Program-made: the position numbers and the translations under genes | The notes under the pieces: model-generated | Databases searched by the model: none | Told to the model about the DNA's origin: nothing | Seen by the model: only the letters and a program-made list of their open reading frames with translations | Shown here: positions 33,660 through 42,875 of the stretch, in pieces | Layout of the letters: every line of letters starts with the position of its first letter | Position numbering within the stretch: the stretch's first letter is position 1 | NCBI GenBank assembly: GCA_964551545.1 | Contig: CAZKCT010000009.1 | Coordinates: 1 to 51,890 of the forward strand | Length of the DNA stretch: 51,890 bases | From: Thiopontia sp964551545 | GTDB taxonomy: Bacteria > Pseudomonadota > Gammaproteobacteria > GCF-002020875 | Direction of reading: 5' to 3'

Positions 33660-35057
33660 TCACTCTGCTTTCGGCTTGGGTTTCCACTTCAGCTTCTTCT
33701 CAATCGAGGCAATCATCATCCCGGCCACATCTTTTCCAGTGGCCCCCTCAATCCCTTCCAGCCCCGGAGAGGAGTTGACCTCCAGCAACAGCGGTCCACT
33801 CTTCGAACGAATAATATCAACACCGGCAACCTTGAGCCCCAGCACTCGGGCCGCTTTCACCGCCAGCGCCCGCTCTTTCGGGGTAATGCGAACAATGGAT
33901 GCAGTGCCCCCTTGATGGATGTTGGCCCGGAATTCTCCTGGCGCCGCCTCTCGTTGAATCGAGGCCACCACCTTTCCGTCAATGACGAAGCAGCGCAGAT
34001 CTTTCCCCTCTGCTTCCTTGACAAACTCCTGCACCAATAAGTTGGCTCGCAGCGCCTTGAAAGCGTTGATCACACTCTCCCCCGCCTTCTTGGTCTCCGC
34101 CAACACCACGCCACGCCCCTGGGTCCCCTCCAACAGTTTCACGATCAGCGGGGCACCATCCACCATATCGATCAGGTCGTTGGTATCCATCGGTGAATTT
34201 GCAAAACCGGTGGTCGGAATATTGAGACCGCTCTTGACCATCAACTGTAGCGAGAAGAGTTTGTCTCTGGATTGGGTGATCGCATCCGAGGAGTTGATGG
34301 TATAGACCCCCATACTCTCGAACTGCCGTGCCAATGCACAGCCATAGAAAGTGGCACTGGGACGGATCCGGGTGATAATCGCATCAAGATCATTCAGCAC
34401 CTTTCCACCTCGGTAGTGAACCTCTGGATTCTCCGCATCCAACTTCATATAGCACTGCTTGATATTGAGAAAGACCATCTGGTGGCCACGCTCCTCCCCT
34501 GCCTCAATGATGCGACGGTTACTGTAGAGCTCTGCATTGCTGGCCAACAGGCCAACCTTCAACCCGGTTCTTCGTGACTTCTCTTTACGCCCATACCACT
34601 CATCCAGCTGCCCCTTTTCAACTGCTCCCTGCAGGAAGTTGGCCGAGGGGTCGACCAGAATGCGACTATTCATCGCCTCCCTTCCCAGCAGCATCCGATA
34701 CCCCATAGAGTCACGGTTGGCGAGTGTCAACTCAACCGACCACACCTGACCGCCCAGGCGAAGATCTGCACGAACCACAAAACGGGTCTGCGAGATCCCA
34801 CTCGAACTCTTGACTCGCCGTTTATCAACCACCGGGCATTCACAACGCACCACCGCCTTACGGTTGTTTTGCAATGGATAAACCTCAAAGCTGACCCATG
34901 GCTCTCCATCCCGCTTGAACTGCTGGATATTGGAGGCGTGAATCGATGAGGTCTTGGCACCAGAGTCAACACGCGCCTTGATCCCCGGAATCGCCAGTCC
35001 AGGAAAGGCACACCACTCCTGACTCCCAACCACCATCTTTTCGCCCTGAGCACTCAT
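33660..35057 (-). CDS. RimB-type retropepsin-like protease fused to RimK-type ATP-grasp ligase
   Basis: The 465-residue protein is a two-domain fusion. Residues 5-155 match the 'ATP-dependent zinc protease' (RimB/DUF785) family, a retropepsin-like fold with the motif DSGAKTSSI starting at D31. Residues 168-460 form a RimK-like ATP-grasp ligase with LIVKLLEGTQGRGVVL, LRCFVIDGKVVASIQREA, and the metal-binding LLLEVNSSPGLEGIE. RimK adds glutamates to ribosomal protein S6, and RimB is a protease that acts on the tailed protein in Pseudomonas; here both activities lie in one chain. The start has TAGGAG upstream. def follows upstream on the same strand, 12 bases away, a ribosome-related neighbour. 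Confidence 0.85.
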   Translation of the reverse strand: MSAQGEKMVVGSQEWCAFPGLAIPGIKARVDSGAKTSSIHASNIQQFKRDGEPWVSFEVYPLQNNRKAVVRCECPVVDKRRVKSSSGISQTRFVVRADLRLGGQVWSVELTLANRDSMGYRMLLGREAMNSRILVDPSANFLQGAVEKGQLDEWYGRKEKSRRTGLKVGLLASNAELYSNRRIIEAGEERGHQMVFLNIKQCYMKLDAENPEVHYRGGKVLNDLDAIITRIRPSATFYGCALARQFESMGVYTINSSDAITQSRDKLFSLQLMVKSGLNIPTTGFANSPMDTNDLIDMVDGAPLIVKLLEGTQGRGVVLAETKKAGESVINAFKALRANLLVQEFVKEAEGKDLRCFVIDGKVVASIQREAAPGEFRANIHQGGTASIVRITPKERALAVKAARVLGLKVAGVDIIRSKSGPLLLEVNSSPGLEGIEGATGKDVAGMMIASIEKKLKWKPKPKAE

Positions 35058-35069
35058 CTGAATGGACTC

Positions 35070-35573
35070 CTATTTTTTACGTTGAAACAGGTCGGTACGG
35101 CGACTGACCAGACGATCCAGGAAGAGCAGGCCATCCAGGTGGTCCACCTCATGCTGGATCGCCCGCGCCTCAAACCCTTCGCTCTGATATTCGTGCAATT
35201 CCCCCGTTTCATCTTGCGCTGTGAACTGGATTTCGGTGGCCCGGATCACATTACCGGTATAGTCCGGGACGGACATGCAGCCCTCACGCCCCAACTCATA
35301 CCCCTCCCACTTCGTAATCTCTGGATTGATCAGCACCATGCGCCCTTGATTGAGGACTGGCTTCTTCTTTTTTCCACGTGTCATGCCAGTGAGATCCACG
35401 ATACAGAGCTGCTGATTGCGCCCGACCTGCGGTGCCGCAATTCCGATGCCTCCTGGTTGCGTACGCATGAACGCTTCCAACTCGGCAACAAACTGCCGCA
35501 GTTCATCATCAAAGATCGTGACCGGCTCACACCTCTGCTTCAGCCGCTCATCCGGATAGGTCAGAATTTCCAT
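35070..35573 (-). CDS. def: Peptide deformylase
   Basis: This metallo-hydrolase removes the N-formyl group from new proteins. The 167-residue protein has the three family motifs: GIAAPQVG (44-51), EGCMSVP with the metal ligand C99, and QHEVDHLDG with H141, E142 and H145. The length is standard. Its ATG shares a base with the stop of the gcvR-like gene (TGATG), so the two are translated together. No methionyl-tRNA formyltransferase gene is adjacent; this is probably a second def copy outside the def-fmt locus. Confidence 0.95.
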   Translation of the reverse strand: MEILTYPDERLKQRCEPVTIFDDELRQFVAELEAFMRTQPGGIGIAAPQVGRNQQLCIVDLTGMTRGKKKKPVLNQGRMVLINPEITKWEGYELGREGCMSVPDYTGNVIRATEIQFTAQDETGELHEYQSEGFEARAIQHEVDHLDGLLFLDRLVSRRTDLFQRKK

Positions 35574-36088
35574 CAGCCGATCAGCGTCTCAATCTCTTCA
35601 ACCCGGAACTCAATGGTATCGGCCAGTGGCTCCAGCGCACGGTGAATCTCCTCATCTCCCTGCTGTGCCACCCCCTCAATAATCAGAATATAGATCGGCG
35701 CCGCTTCACTGCCGCCCACCTGTGAATCGAGATCGGTGATATCAAAACCGGCCTCTGCCAGTGCACCCGTCACTTGCGCCACAATGCCAGGGCGATCCGC
35801 CCCATGAACTACCACCCGAAGGTCGGGAATCTGATGTTGGTGGAGTCCCGCATCAATGGTATCGATATGGAGGTGTAGCCCCAACTGCTCGGTCACCGGT
35901 TGTAGTGCCTTGGTCAGTGCCCCCGCCTCACCTCGCACCATCATCATCACCGAAAAGTTACAGCCGAGCCGCATCATTGTGGTCTCGCCCAGCGCACCAC
36001 CCGCCTCAAACAGTGCTGCCGTCACCTTCGCCACAATCCCCGGTTGATCGCGCCCCACCAGAGACATCATGTACCAGTTGTCACTCAT
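35573..36088 (-). CDS. Double ACT-domain protein, glycine cleavage repressor (GcvR)-like
   Basis: The 171-residue protein consists of two ACT domains (about 1-80 and 90-170), each opening with a binding-loop motif: VGRDQPGIVAKVTAALFEAGG and GADRPGIVAQVTGALAEAG. ACT pairs bind amino acids; GcvR works by binding the activator GcvA and glycine. There is no DNA-binding domain, so it acts through a partner or as a sensor. The ATG at 36088 is favoured by GGGAGG 9 bases before it. It is translationally coupled to def. Confidence 0.82.
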   Translation of the reverse strand: MSDNWYMMSLVGRDQPGIVAKVTAALFEAGGALGETTMMRLGCNFSVMMMVRGEAGALTKALQPVTEQLGLHLHIDTIDAGLHQHQIPDLRVVVHGADRPGIVAQVTGALAEAGFDITDLDSQVGGSEAAPIYILIIEGVAQQGDEEIHRALEPLADTIEFRVEEIETLIG

Positions 36089-36171
36089 TATCACCACCTC
36101 CCAAATTGATCACTGCACCCTGTCGTGGAGAAAACATAGCAACACCTCACCGACTGCGCTAGCGCAGTTTT

Positions 36172-36419
36172 TCAATAATTGCTTTCGAAAACATCCATAC
36201 GGTACTTCTTGAAGTTCTCCGTCTGCTCCAGAATCTCTTTGTAGACCTCATCATTGGCCACTGGCGCTTCAACGCATCAAGCAGACCAATGATCTCATCG
36301 GTGAAATCCTCCACTACATTACCAACCAGCACATCCTCCTCCTTACGCTCGTTGTAACGCTCCACCAGCGCTTGGAACTGTTTTGAGAAATCGACCCCCT
36401 TCAGGTGAACCGCACGACA
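36172..36419 (-). pseudogene. hsdR: Remnant of type I restriction enzyme R subunit (hsdR C-terminus)
   Basis: Two pieces in different frames match the end of HsdR. The first, after an in-frame stop at 36422-36420, reads LKGVDFSKQFQALVERYNER and continues through VVEDFTDEIIGLLDALK. The second, shifted in frame and beginning near 36265, reads NDEVYKEILEQTENFKKY and ends in a stop at 36174-36172. The join lacks roughly 80 residues normally found between them, so there has been an internal deletion besides loss of the whole N-terminal part. No hsdM or hsdS is nearby. The rest of the 36098-36479 interval holds a short palindrome (36153-36168) and nothing else that I can support. Confidence 0.75.
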
Positions 36420-36479
36420 TTAACAATTGTGTTTCAAAATGTTACGACGTTACCACGCCATTCACCACAAGAGTCTGGG

Positions 36480-39400
36480 TTACACCTCCAGATCAAACAG
36501 CGCCTGAAGCTCTTCCGGACTGAAGGTGGCACCCAGATTCACCTTTTCTGCACCATAGAGCCCATCTGCCAGCGCCTGTTTTCTCTGCTGCATCTCCATG
36601 ATCTTCTCCTCTACGGTATTGGCGGCAATGAATTTATAGACAAACACCGGCTTGTCTTGTCCGATACGGTAGGCACGATCAGTGGCCTGATTTTCAGTTG
36701 CCGGGTTCCACCAGGGGTCGTAGTGAATGACGGTATCCGCTGCGGTGAGGTTGAGGCCGGTTCCTCCTGCCTTGAGGCTGATCAGGAACAGCGGCACCTC
36801 TCCCGCCTGAAAGCGCTCGACCGGGGTGCCCCGATCTTTAGTGTTGCCGGTCAGTTTGACGTAGTCGATCTTTCTCTTCTGTAGCGCCTCCTCAATCAAC
36901 TTCAGCATGGAGGTGAACTGGGAGAAGAGGAGGATGCGCCGTCCCTCTTCGATCATCTCGGGCAGGAAGTCCATCAACATATCGAGTTTTGCAGAGCGCT
37001 TCTCCTTTTTGGCACTCTCCAGTTTCAGCAGTCGTGGATCACAGCAGACCTGGCGCAGTTTGAGCAGCGCATCCAATATGATGATGTGGCTGCGATTGAT
37101 CCCCTTCTTCTCCACCTCCTTGTGTACCTTTTTGTGCATGGCGAGGCGGATGGTTTCGTAGAGTTTGCGCTGGTCGCCCTCCAGCTCCACGGCACGGACG
37201 ATCTCATTTTTTTGCGGTAGCTCGGTGGCCACCTGCTGTTTGGTACGGCGCAACATGAAAGGGGCGATTCGTTTCTGCAGTCGCTGTTGACGATCCTGGT
37301 CACCCTGTTTTTCAATGGGGTTTCGGTACTGTCTGCGGAACTGTTTCTCATCGCCCAACAGACCAGGGTTGAGAAAGTGCATCAGTGACCAGAGTTCACC
37401 CAGATGGTTCTCCATCGGGGTTCCAGTGAGACAGAGACGGTGCCTTGCCTGTAGTTGGTGCACCAGCTGTGTGGCCCGTGTACGCGGATTTTTGATCACC
37501 TGTGCCTCATCCAGCACCAGGGTGTTGTACTGGTGGCTCAGTAGGTGCTCGGCATCACGGCTGAGCAGTGGATAGGTGGTGAGCACCAGATCGCTCTTTG
37601 GAATCTGCTTAAACAGCGCTTGGCGCTTGGGGCCATGCAGTACAGTGACCTTCAGCTCCGGGGCAAAACGTGCCGCTTCAGAGCGCCAGTTGACCATCAG
37701 GCTAGTGGGGGCAATCACCAGATTAGGGTACTCTATCTCCCCCTGCTGCTTCTGTAGTAACAGGTGGGCCAGTGTCTGCACAGTTTTGCCCAGCCCCATA
37801 TCATCGGCAAGAATGCCGCCCAGCTCCATCTGCTGTAGAAACTGTAGCCAGTTGAGTCCCTGTTGCTGGTAATCACGTAACGCTGCATGGAACTGTTGAG
37901 GCGGGTGCATATGCTCAATACCACTGAAGTCACGCAGCTTGTGCCCCAGCTCCAGTAGCCGCTCCCCACCCATCCAGCGCAGGTGGGCAGCCCCTTCGGC
38001 AGCCTGTAGTTCGGCCAGTCGTGCTGCCTCCAGTCGATTGAAGCGCAGTTGCCCTGATTCGTCCAACGGGTGCTCCTCATAGAGCTCTATCAGGGTGAGA
38101 AGAATGGTGCGCATCTTTCCCAGTGGGATCGGCAGCAGTCTCCCATCTTCCAGCGGGAGAACGATGGGCAAATCATCCTCCATGCTGGAGAGCAGTTCTG
38201 GTGTGATCTCGCCAGGGAGCTGTTTGAGTGACTCCATCAACATCGGCAACAGCGGAGTACGATGCCCCTCCAGTTCGACATCCACGCCCAGCGTAAACCA
38301 CTCATTATCGGTTTCTTGCAGTTCAGCAAACCACTCATCCGGTTCACTGACAAACTGCCAGGGCCACTCCTCCGAGGTCTCGATGATCCATCCCTGCTGC
38401 TGCAGCTCAGGGACCACCTCCATAGAGAAGTCGAGCCCACCACTCTTCATATCGGGAAAAGTGAAGCGGCCAGTATATTCTGGAGGGATCTCCACCATAT
38501 CCCCATTCTCTGCCGCCATCTCTTCAAACAGCAGTGTGGGTACCAGATGGCCCGATAGCTGATTGAGGAGCTGCTCCTCAATCTGAGCTTGTCGCGGAAT
38601 TTTGAGCCGCTGCCCCTCTTTTTCTCTCCAGAGTGCCTCCTCTTCAGAGAAGAAGTTGACCCGCTCTCCGTCATAATCAAATTTCACCTCGATCATCGGT
38701 AGCGGCACGGGGTAGAGCTTTGGCTCTCGGTACCATGGCGATTCCTCCTCTTCGACCAGCACCTCACCAACCAATAGTGAAAGCACTGCAGTCGGTTTGA
38801 CCTTTTTGGTTTTGGGGGGGGATACACACTTCGGTGTGGGGATGACGGAAAGGTCAGTCTCCTTTTTCAGCATCTCTATCATCTGCTCGGCTTCCTCTGG
38901 AGGCACGGAAGGCAGTTGATAGAGCTGTGCCAGCAGTGAGGCGGGGTGTTCGCTGACAATCTCCCCAACGTTGCCGGTTTGAGGATCCAGGTAGCAGGTC
39001 TTGTCGAGAAAGAGCAGCTGATTATCGGTATGCTCAGGCACCTGCAGCATCAGCTTCTGATCCCCTTGGGGCAGCTCCTTCCAGACCAGTTTGGAGAGGG
39101 CTGACGCGCCCGGTTGCAGAGTGATGCCATCATGCTGTTGCCAGCGGCAGCGACCACTGGATGCGAGATCGAGCAGCAGCTGGCTCCCCCCTTCACCATC
39201 GATATAGAACTCATTGGAGGTGAGTTTCCCCTGCAGGAAGAGTCTTCGCAGTAGCTGGAGATCCTCTCTCTGCACCAGCTTCGGAGGCTGGCCGTGAAGG
39301 GTGTTGTAGGGGTCAAAGTTTTGGATCTGGCTCAGGCTGCCATCCTTTTTTCTATAGGCAGAACAGAGCCGAATGGTGTAGCGTTGTTGAAAATTTTCTG

Positions 39401-39839
39401 GCTGCAGCAGATAGATCAGTTGTCGCTTGCTCTGCAAACTGTTTTTTTCTGCAGGCGTCTCTTCGGCTGTCAGTGCATTGCGCAGTTGCCGGGCCCACTG
39501 TTCTGTAAAGCTCTGCCCACTATCAGAAAGCCGACTACCCCCTGTTTGCTGTGGCCTATCTGATGGCTGATCTGCATCCAGCGCCAACAGGGTGGCAACG
39601 ACATGTTTGCAGTTATAACCCACCGGGCAACTACAGTACCCCTCAAGGTGTCCTGACCCTCCAAACTCGATATTGACCTGATAGAGTGTGGTGCCGCGAA
39701 TAATGGCGGTAACGGATCCATCTTCCTCACGACGGACAAACTCCACCTTGCCACGTTGGTAATAGTCCACTCCTCTTTGAACATAGGCAGGGGGGAAGAG
39801 CTGTTTAAAAAGGCTTTCATTGTCCATGTTCATCGACAT
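36480..39839 (-). CDS. SNF2-family helicase with SWIM zinc finger
   Basis: The 1119-residue protein has a SWIM zinc finger near residues 68-80 (CSCPVGYNCKHV), a long central region of about 550 residues, and a C-terminal Swi2/Snf2 ATPase: motif I DDMGLGKT, motif Ia IAPTSLMVNW, motif II VLDEAQVIKN, motif III LTGTPMEN, then the second lobe with LLFSQFTSML, LTGNTKDRGTPVERFQ, SLKAGGTGLNLTAADTV and DRAYRIGQ. Such proteins move on double-stranded DNA and displace bound proteins; RapA is a relative. The exact role is unknown. It begins three bases after the pgeF stop, so it is co-transcribed with rluD-pgeF. A decayed hsdR end lies just past its stop. Confidence 0.9.
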   Translation of the reverse strand: MSMNMDNESLFKQLFPPAYVQRGVDYYQRGKVEFVRREEDGSVTAIIRGTTLYQVNIEFGGSGHLEGYCSCPVGYNCKHVVATLLALDADQPSDRPQQTGGSRLSDSGQSFTEQWARQLRNALTAEETPAEKNSLQSKRQLIYLLQPENFQQRYTIRLCSAYRKKDGSLSQIQNFDPYNTLHGQPPKLVQREDLQLLRRLFLQGKLTSNEFYIDGEGGSQLLLDLASSGRCRWQQHDGITLQPGASALSKLVWKELPQGDQKLMLQVPEHTDNQLLFLDKTCYLDPQTGNVGEIVSEHPASLLAQLYQLPSVPPEEAEQMIEMLKKETDLSVIPTPKCVSPPKTKKVKPTAVLSLLVGEVLVEEEESPWYREPKLYPVPLPMIEVKFDYDGERVNFFSEEEALWREKEGQRLKIPRQAQIEEQLLNQLSGHLVPTLLFEEMAAENGDMVEIPPEYTGRFTFPDMKSGGLDFSMEVVPELQQQGWIIETSEEWPWQFVSEPDEWFAELQETDNEWFTLGVDVELEGHRTPLLPMLMESLKQLPGEITPELLSSMEDDLPIVLPLEDGRLLPIPLGKMRTILLTLIELYEEHPLDESGQLRFNRLEAARLAELQAAEGAAHLRWMGGERLLELGHKLRDFSGIEHMHPPQQFHAALRDYQQQGLNWLQFLQQMELGGILADDMGLGKTVQTLAHLLLQKQQGEIEYPNLVIAPTSLMVNWRSEAARFAPELKVTVLHGPKRQALFKQIPKSDLVLTTYPLLSRDAEHLLSHQYNTLVLDEAQVIKNPRTRATQLVHQLQARHRLCLTGTPMENHLGELWSLMHFLNPGLLGDEKQFRRQYRNPIEKQGDQDRQQRLQKRIAPFMLRRTKQQVATELPQKNEIVRAVELEGDQRKLYETIRLAMHKKVHKEVEKKGINRSHIIILDALLKLRQVCCDPRLLKLESAKKEKRSAKLDMLMDFLPEMIEEGRRILLFSQFTSMLKLIEEALQKRKIDYVKLTGNTKDRGTPVERFQAGEVPLFLISLKAGGTGLNLTAADTVIHYDPWWNPATENQATDRAYRIGQDKPVFVYKFIAANTVEEKIMEMQQRKQALADGLYGAEKVNLGATFSPEELQALFDLEV

Positions 39840-39842
39840 CCG

Positions 39843-40589
39843 TTATTCTATCCAGATCAGTGAAGCAAACCGCCCGGTCTTCCCCTCTTTCCGGTAGGAG
39901 TAGAAACGGTCATCGGTCGCGGTATCCCAATCTCCCCCGTAGACCGCCTCTACTTGTAACCGCTTCAGCCACAGTCGCGCCAGCCGCTCCATCGATACGA
40001 GCCAACGCCCATCGGGAGAGGGAACAAAGGCATCCTCTGCCCGTTTATCCTGCATACAGAAAGCCTCACGCACCGCCTCCCCAACCTCATAGGAATTTTG
40101 GCCAATCGAGGGGCCGAGCCAGACCAGTAGCTCATCTCTTGAATCGTTGAAACAGTGAACCCCCTGATCAATAACACCCGCCGCCAATCCGCGCCACCCC
40201 GCATGGAGTGCCGCCACCCGCGTGCCTTTTTGGTTAGTGATCAGAATCGGCATACAGTCCGCCGTGAGTACCGCACAGGGCTGTTGTGGCTGGCCAGTCC
40301 AGCAGCCATCCGCCTTTGGTACCGCAGAAGACTGAAACGGCACCCTGACTACAGTGGTACCATGCAGCTGATCAAGCCACTGGGGTGACTGCTGTAACGG
40401 TAGCTGTTGCAGCAACTGCTGGCGATTGGCCGCTACGGCAACGGGATCATCTCCCACATGGGTGGCCAGATTGTTATGGTCATAGGGCGGGGCACTCACC
40501 CCTCCGCTGCGAGTGGTGATCCAGGTCTGTATATTCGGTGGTGCGGGCCACTCTGCAGAGAACCCACCACCACGCACGGCCTCACTCAC
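39843..40589 (-). CDS. pgeF: Peptidoglycan editing factor PgeF (YfiH, laccase-domain family)
   Basis: PgeF is a zinc/copper multi-ligand protein that keeps peptidoglycan precursors free of misincorporated L-serine; related proteins have polyphenol oxidase or purine nucleoside activity. The 248-residue protein has the ligand motifs DQLHGTTVV, TADCMPIL and ALHAGWRGLA. The GTG at 40589 makes a GTGA overlap with rluD and places the start where the family starts (WITTRSGGVS near residue 22); the open frame to 40673 would run into rluD. rluD-pgeF beside divergent bamD is a conserved gammaproteobacterial arrangement. Confidence 0.92.
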   Translation of the reverse strand: MSEAVRGGGFSAEWPAPPNIQTWITTRSGGVSAPPYDHNNLATHVGDDPVAVAANRQQLLQQLPLQQSPQWLDQLHGTTVVRVPFQSSAVPKADGCWTGQPQQPCAVLTADCMPILITNQKGTRVAALHAGWRGLAAGVIDQGVHCFNDSRDELLVWLGPSIGQNSYEVGEAVREAFCMQDKRAEDAFVPSPDGRWLVSMERLARLWLKRLQVEAVYGGDWDTATDDRFYSYRKEGKTGRFASLIWIE

Positions 40590-41557
40590 TGCCGGTGCGC
40601 CTCGCGATCTTCCACCATCTGCTGCAGCATCACCCTCATATCCTCTGGCAACGGAGACCCATGCTCGATCCACTCTCCGGTGGTGGGATGTTCCAGCCCC
40701 AGTTTGGCGGCATGAAGCGCTTGCCGTTTGAAGTTGCGTAGCGCCTCACGAAATGCCTCGCTACTCCCTTTTGGGATCTGCAGGCGGTGCCCGTAGATGG
40801 GGTCACCCAGCAGGGCAAAGCGAATATGCTCCATATGAACCCGAATCTGGTGGGTACGCCCGGTCTCCAGCTGGCAACGGATGTGGGTATGGGCTCGAAA
40901 TTTCTCAATCACCCGGTAGTGGGTCACCGCCGGTTTGCCCGCCTCGGTAACAGCCATCTTTTTGCGATCGACACGGTGGCGACCGATGGGCGCATCGACT
41001 GTTCCCCCAGCGGTCATTACCCCCTTGCAAATCGCCTGGTATTCACGCGCCATCGAGCGCTCCTGTAGCTGGCGCACCAGATGGGTATGTGCTTCAAGGG
41101 TTCTGGCCACCACCAACACCCCACTGGTCTCTTTGTCCAAACGATGAACAATGCCTGCACGCGGCACCTCATTCAGCGATGGGTCATGGTGCAGCAGCGC
41201 ATTGACCAATGTCCCCCCCCAGTTTCCCACCGCTGGATGGACCACCATTCCTGCCGGTTTATCGATCAGCAGCAGCGATTCATCCTCGTAAAGAATATTG
41301 AGCGGAATCGCTTCCGCCTGCCACTGTACTACCTCCTCTGGCTCCGCCTTCAGAGTCACCCGCTCTCCTGTAGCCACAGGGTCTCTGGGGCGACGCTGCT
41401 CTCCAGCAATTTGCGCATCCCCAGACTTGATCCAGGACTGCAGTCGACTGCGAGAGTACTCCGGATAGAGTGTCGCCAGCGCGACATCGAACCGCTTTCC
41501 CTCCAGCTCTTGAGGAATTTCGATCTCTGTCTCATTTTCAGTTTGTTTAGGAACCAT
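40586..41557 (-). CDS. rluD: 23S rRNA pseudouridine synthase RluD
   Basis: RluD makes the pseudouridines of helix 69 in 23S rRNA (1911, 1915, 1917 in E. coli numbering). The 323-residue protein has an N-terminal S4 domain (about 18-80, GKRFDVALATLYPEYSRSRL), then the catalytic domain with LLLIDKPAGMVVHPAVGN, the active-site Asp in AGIVHRLDKETSG and the TGRTHQIRVHM motif. The ATG at 41557 is chosen because AAGGG lies 5 bases upstream; the frame is open to 41617 but that part overlaps the divergent bamD. Translation is coupled to pgeF. Confidence 0.94.
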   Translation of the reverse strand: MVPKQTENETEIEIPQELEGKRFDVALATLYPEYSRSRLQSWIKSGDAQIAGEQRRPRDPVATGERVTLKAEPEEVVQWQAEAIPLNILYEDESLLLIDKPAGMVVHPAVGNWGGTLVNALLHHDPSLNEVPRAGIVHRLDKETSGVLVVARTLEAHTHLVRQLQERSMAREYQAICKGVMTAGGTVDAPIGRHRVDRKKMAVTEAGKPAVTHYRVIEKFRAHTHIRCQLETGRTHQIRVHMEHIRFALLGDPIYGHRLQIPKGSSEAFREALRNFKRQALHAAKLGLEHPTTGEWIEHGSPLPEDMRVMLQQMVEDREAHRQ

Positions 41558-41604
41558 GCTACCCTTGCTTTTTTCTGATGACTCTCTTGACCCACTCACC
41601 CACG

Positions 41605-42357
41605 ATGAAGCGCTCATTCTCCTCTATCCTTCTGCTGGTTTCCATCTTCTCTGCCTCTCTCTCTGGCTGTTCACTGCTGCCCGAACAGATTGATATGACC
41701 AAAGACTGGTCTGCCAACCGTTTCTATTTCGAGGCTCATGAGGCAATGATGAGTGGAGACTACGAAAAGGCCATTGAATTCTTTGAGAAGCTGCAGGCAC
41801 GTTTCCCCTATGACAAGCACGCCATGCAGGCCCAGATTGAGATTATCTATACCTACTACAAGTGGAATGAGAGCGAATCGGCCATTGCGGCGGCTGATCG
41901 ATTCATCAAGCAGCACCCGCGCCACCCCAACGTCGACTATGTCTACTATATGCGTGGATTGGTCAACTACAATACCGGCCAAACCCTGGTCTCGAAATAT
42001 GTTCCCACCGACCCTGGTATGCGCGACCCCAAAGCGATGCGTGAGGCGTTCCAATACTTCTCCAAGCTGGTGGAACGCTTTCCCAATAGTAAATACAGCG
42101 AGGATGCCCGCAAACGGATGCTCTTCACCCGCAACAAGTTAGCCGAACATGAGCTTCATGTTGCACGCTTCTATCTGGATCGTGACGCCTATGTAGCCGC
42201 CGCAAAACGGACCAGCTACGTACTGGAAAATTTCCAGAAGACCCCAGCAGTCGCGGACGCACTACTGCTTCAGGTAGAGGTCTACAATAAGATGGGAATG
42301 GAGGAGATGGCCGCGGATGCCCAGCGGGTCTATGACCTCAACTACAGCAGCCGCTAG
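41605..42357 (+). CDS. bamD: Outer membrane assembly lipoprotein BamD
   Basis: BamD is the essential lipoprotein of the BAM complex, which folds barrel proteins into the outer membrane. The 250-residue precursor has a signal peptide with lipobox SLSGC and lipidated C22, then TPR repeats across the mature part: EAMMSGDYEKAIEFFEKLQARFP, YYMRGLVNYN, YFSKLVERFPNSKYSEDARKRM, and DRDAYVAAAKRTSYVLENF-type helices. The ATG at 41605 is selected for signal peptide length; an upstream ATG at 41578 would add nine residues. The start is 47 bases from the divergent rluD start. No clear ribosome site is visible. Confidence 0.93.
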   Translation: MKRSFSSILLLVSIFSASLSGCSLLPEQIDMTKDWSANRFYFEAHEAMMSGDYEKAIEFFEKLQARFPYDKHAMQAQIEIIYTYYKWNESESAIAAADRFIKQHPRHPNVDYVYYMRGLVNYNTGQTLVSKYVPTDPGMRDPKAMREAFQYFSKLVERFPNSKYSEDARKRMLFTRNKLAEHELHVARFYLDRDAYVAAAKRTSYVLENFQKTPAVADALLLQVEVYNKMGMEEMAADAQRVYDLNYSSR

Positions 42358-42364
42358 ACCCAAC

Positions 42365-42388
42365 ACGATTCAGCCATCACTGAATCGT
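42365..42388. terminator. Stem-loop between convergent bamD and hemerythrin genes
   Basis: ACGATTCAG and CTGAATCGT form a perfect 9-bp stem with a 6-base loop, 8 bases after the bamD stop and 6 bases before the hemerythrin stop. It is symmetrical and so could serve both genes. There is no T-run on either side, so it may act with Rho or as 3'-end protection. Confidence 0.5.
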
Positions 42389-42393
42389 TACAA

Positions 42394-42801
42394 CTAGACT
42401 GATCCTTTATAGGCCATATCCTCGACCAGGATATGGTGGTTCCACCACTCCAGCAGGAAAGCGATCAGCTCCCGCTGATTCTCTGCATTGGTCACCCCTT
42501 CTGACATCATCTGTAGCACCTTATCGGTATACTGGCTATGGGAATCCTGTTGCCCCTTCAGATCGGAATAGTCTGAACGGGAGAGGTAGATCTCCTCGAA
42601 GTAGAAGTGCTGCTGACCCACCTCATAGAGCCGCATCAACTTTGACATCACCTCTTTTGCCACCGCTTGAGGCGAGCTATCTCCACTATTCAGCTGATCC
42701 ACAATCTCATTGATCAGCTGCAAAATATGTTGATGCTGACGATCCAGCTCACTATTTCCGACACTGTACTCATCCGTCCATTGAATTGGGTTGATCTCCA
42801 T
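42394..42801 (-). CDS. Bacteriohemerythrin
   Basis: A 135-residue single-domain hemerythrin that binds oxygen at a non-haem di-iron site in the cytosol. The ligand pattern is visible: H in ELDRQHQHI (near 23), H and E in QQHFYFEE (near 65-70), H in DSHSQY, and H plus D in WWNHHILVEDM. It could store or deliver oxygen or sense it. A GAGGA site precedes the ATG with good spacing. It is transcribed alone, converging on bamD, and the nadE gene behind it is on the same strand with a separate start. Confidence 0.93.
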   Translation of the reverse strand: MEINPIQWTDEYSVGNSELDRQHQHILQLINEIVDQLNSGDSSPQAVAKEVMSKLMRLYEVGQQHFYFEEIYLSRSDYSDLKGQQDSHSQYTDKVLQMMSEGVTNAENQRELIAFLLEWWNHHILVEDMAYKGSV

Positions 42802-42875
42802 ATCCTTCCTCTGTCGCTTATCCTGTTTAATGGGGTGCCCAGAACCTTACCATATTTCTATTAAATCGAGTCTGC

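Noticed and set aside
36153..36168. Palindrome ACTGCGCTAGCGCAGT followed by T5 as a plus-strand terminator
   Set aside because: No plus-strand gene ends there; the pairing leaves almost no loop. It is probably debris at the edge of the hsdR remnant.
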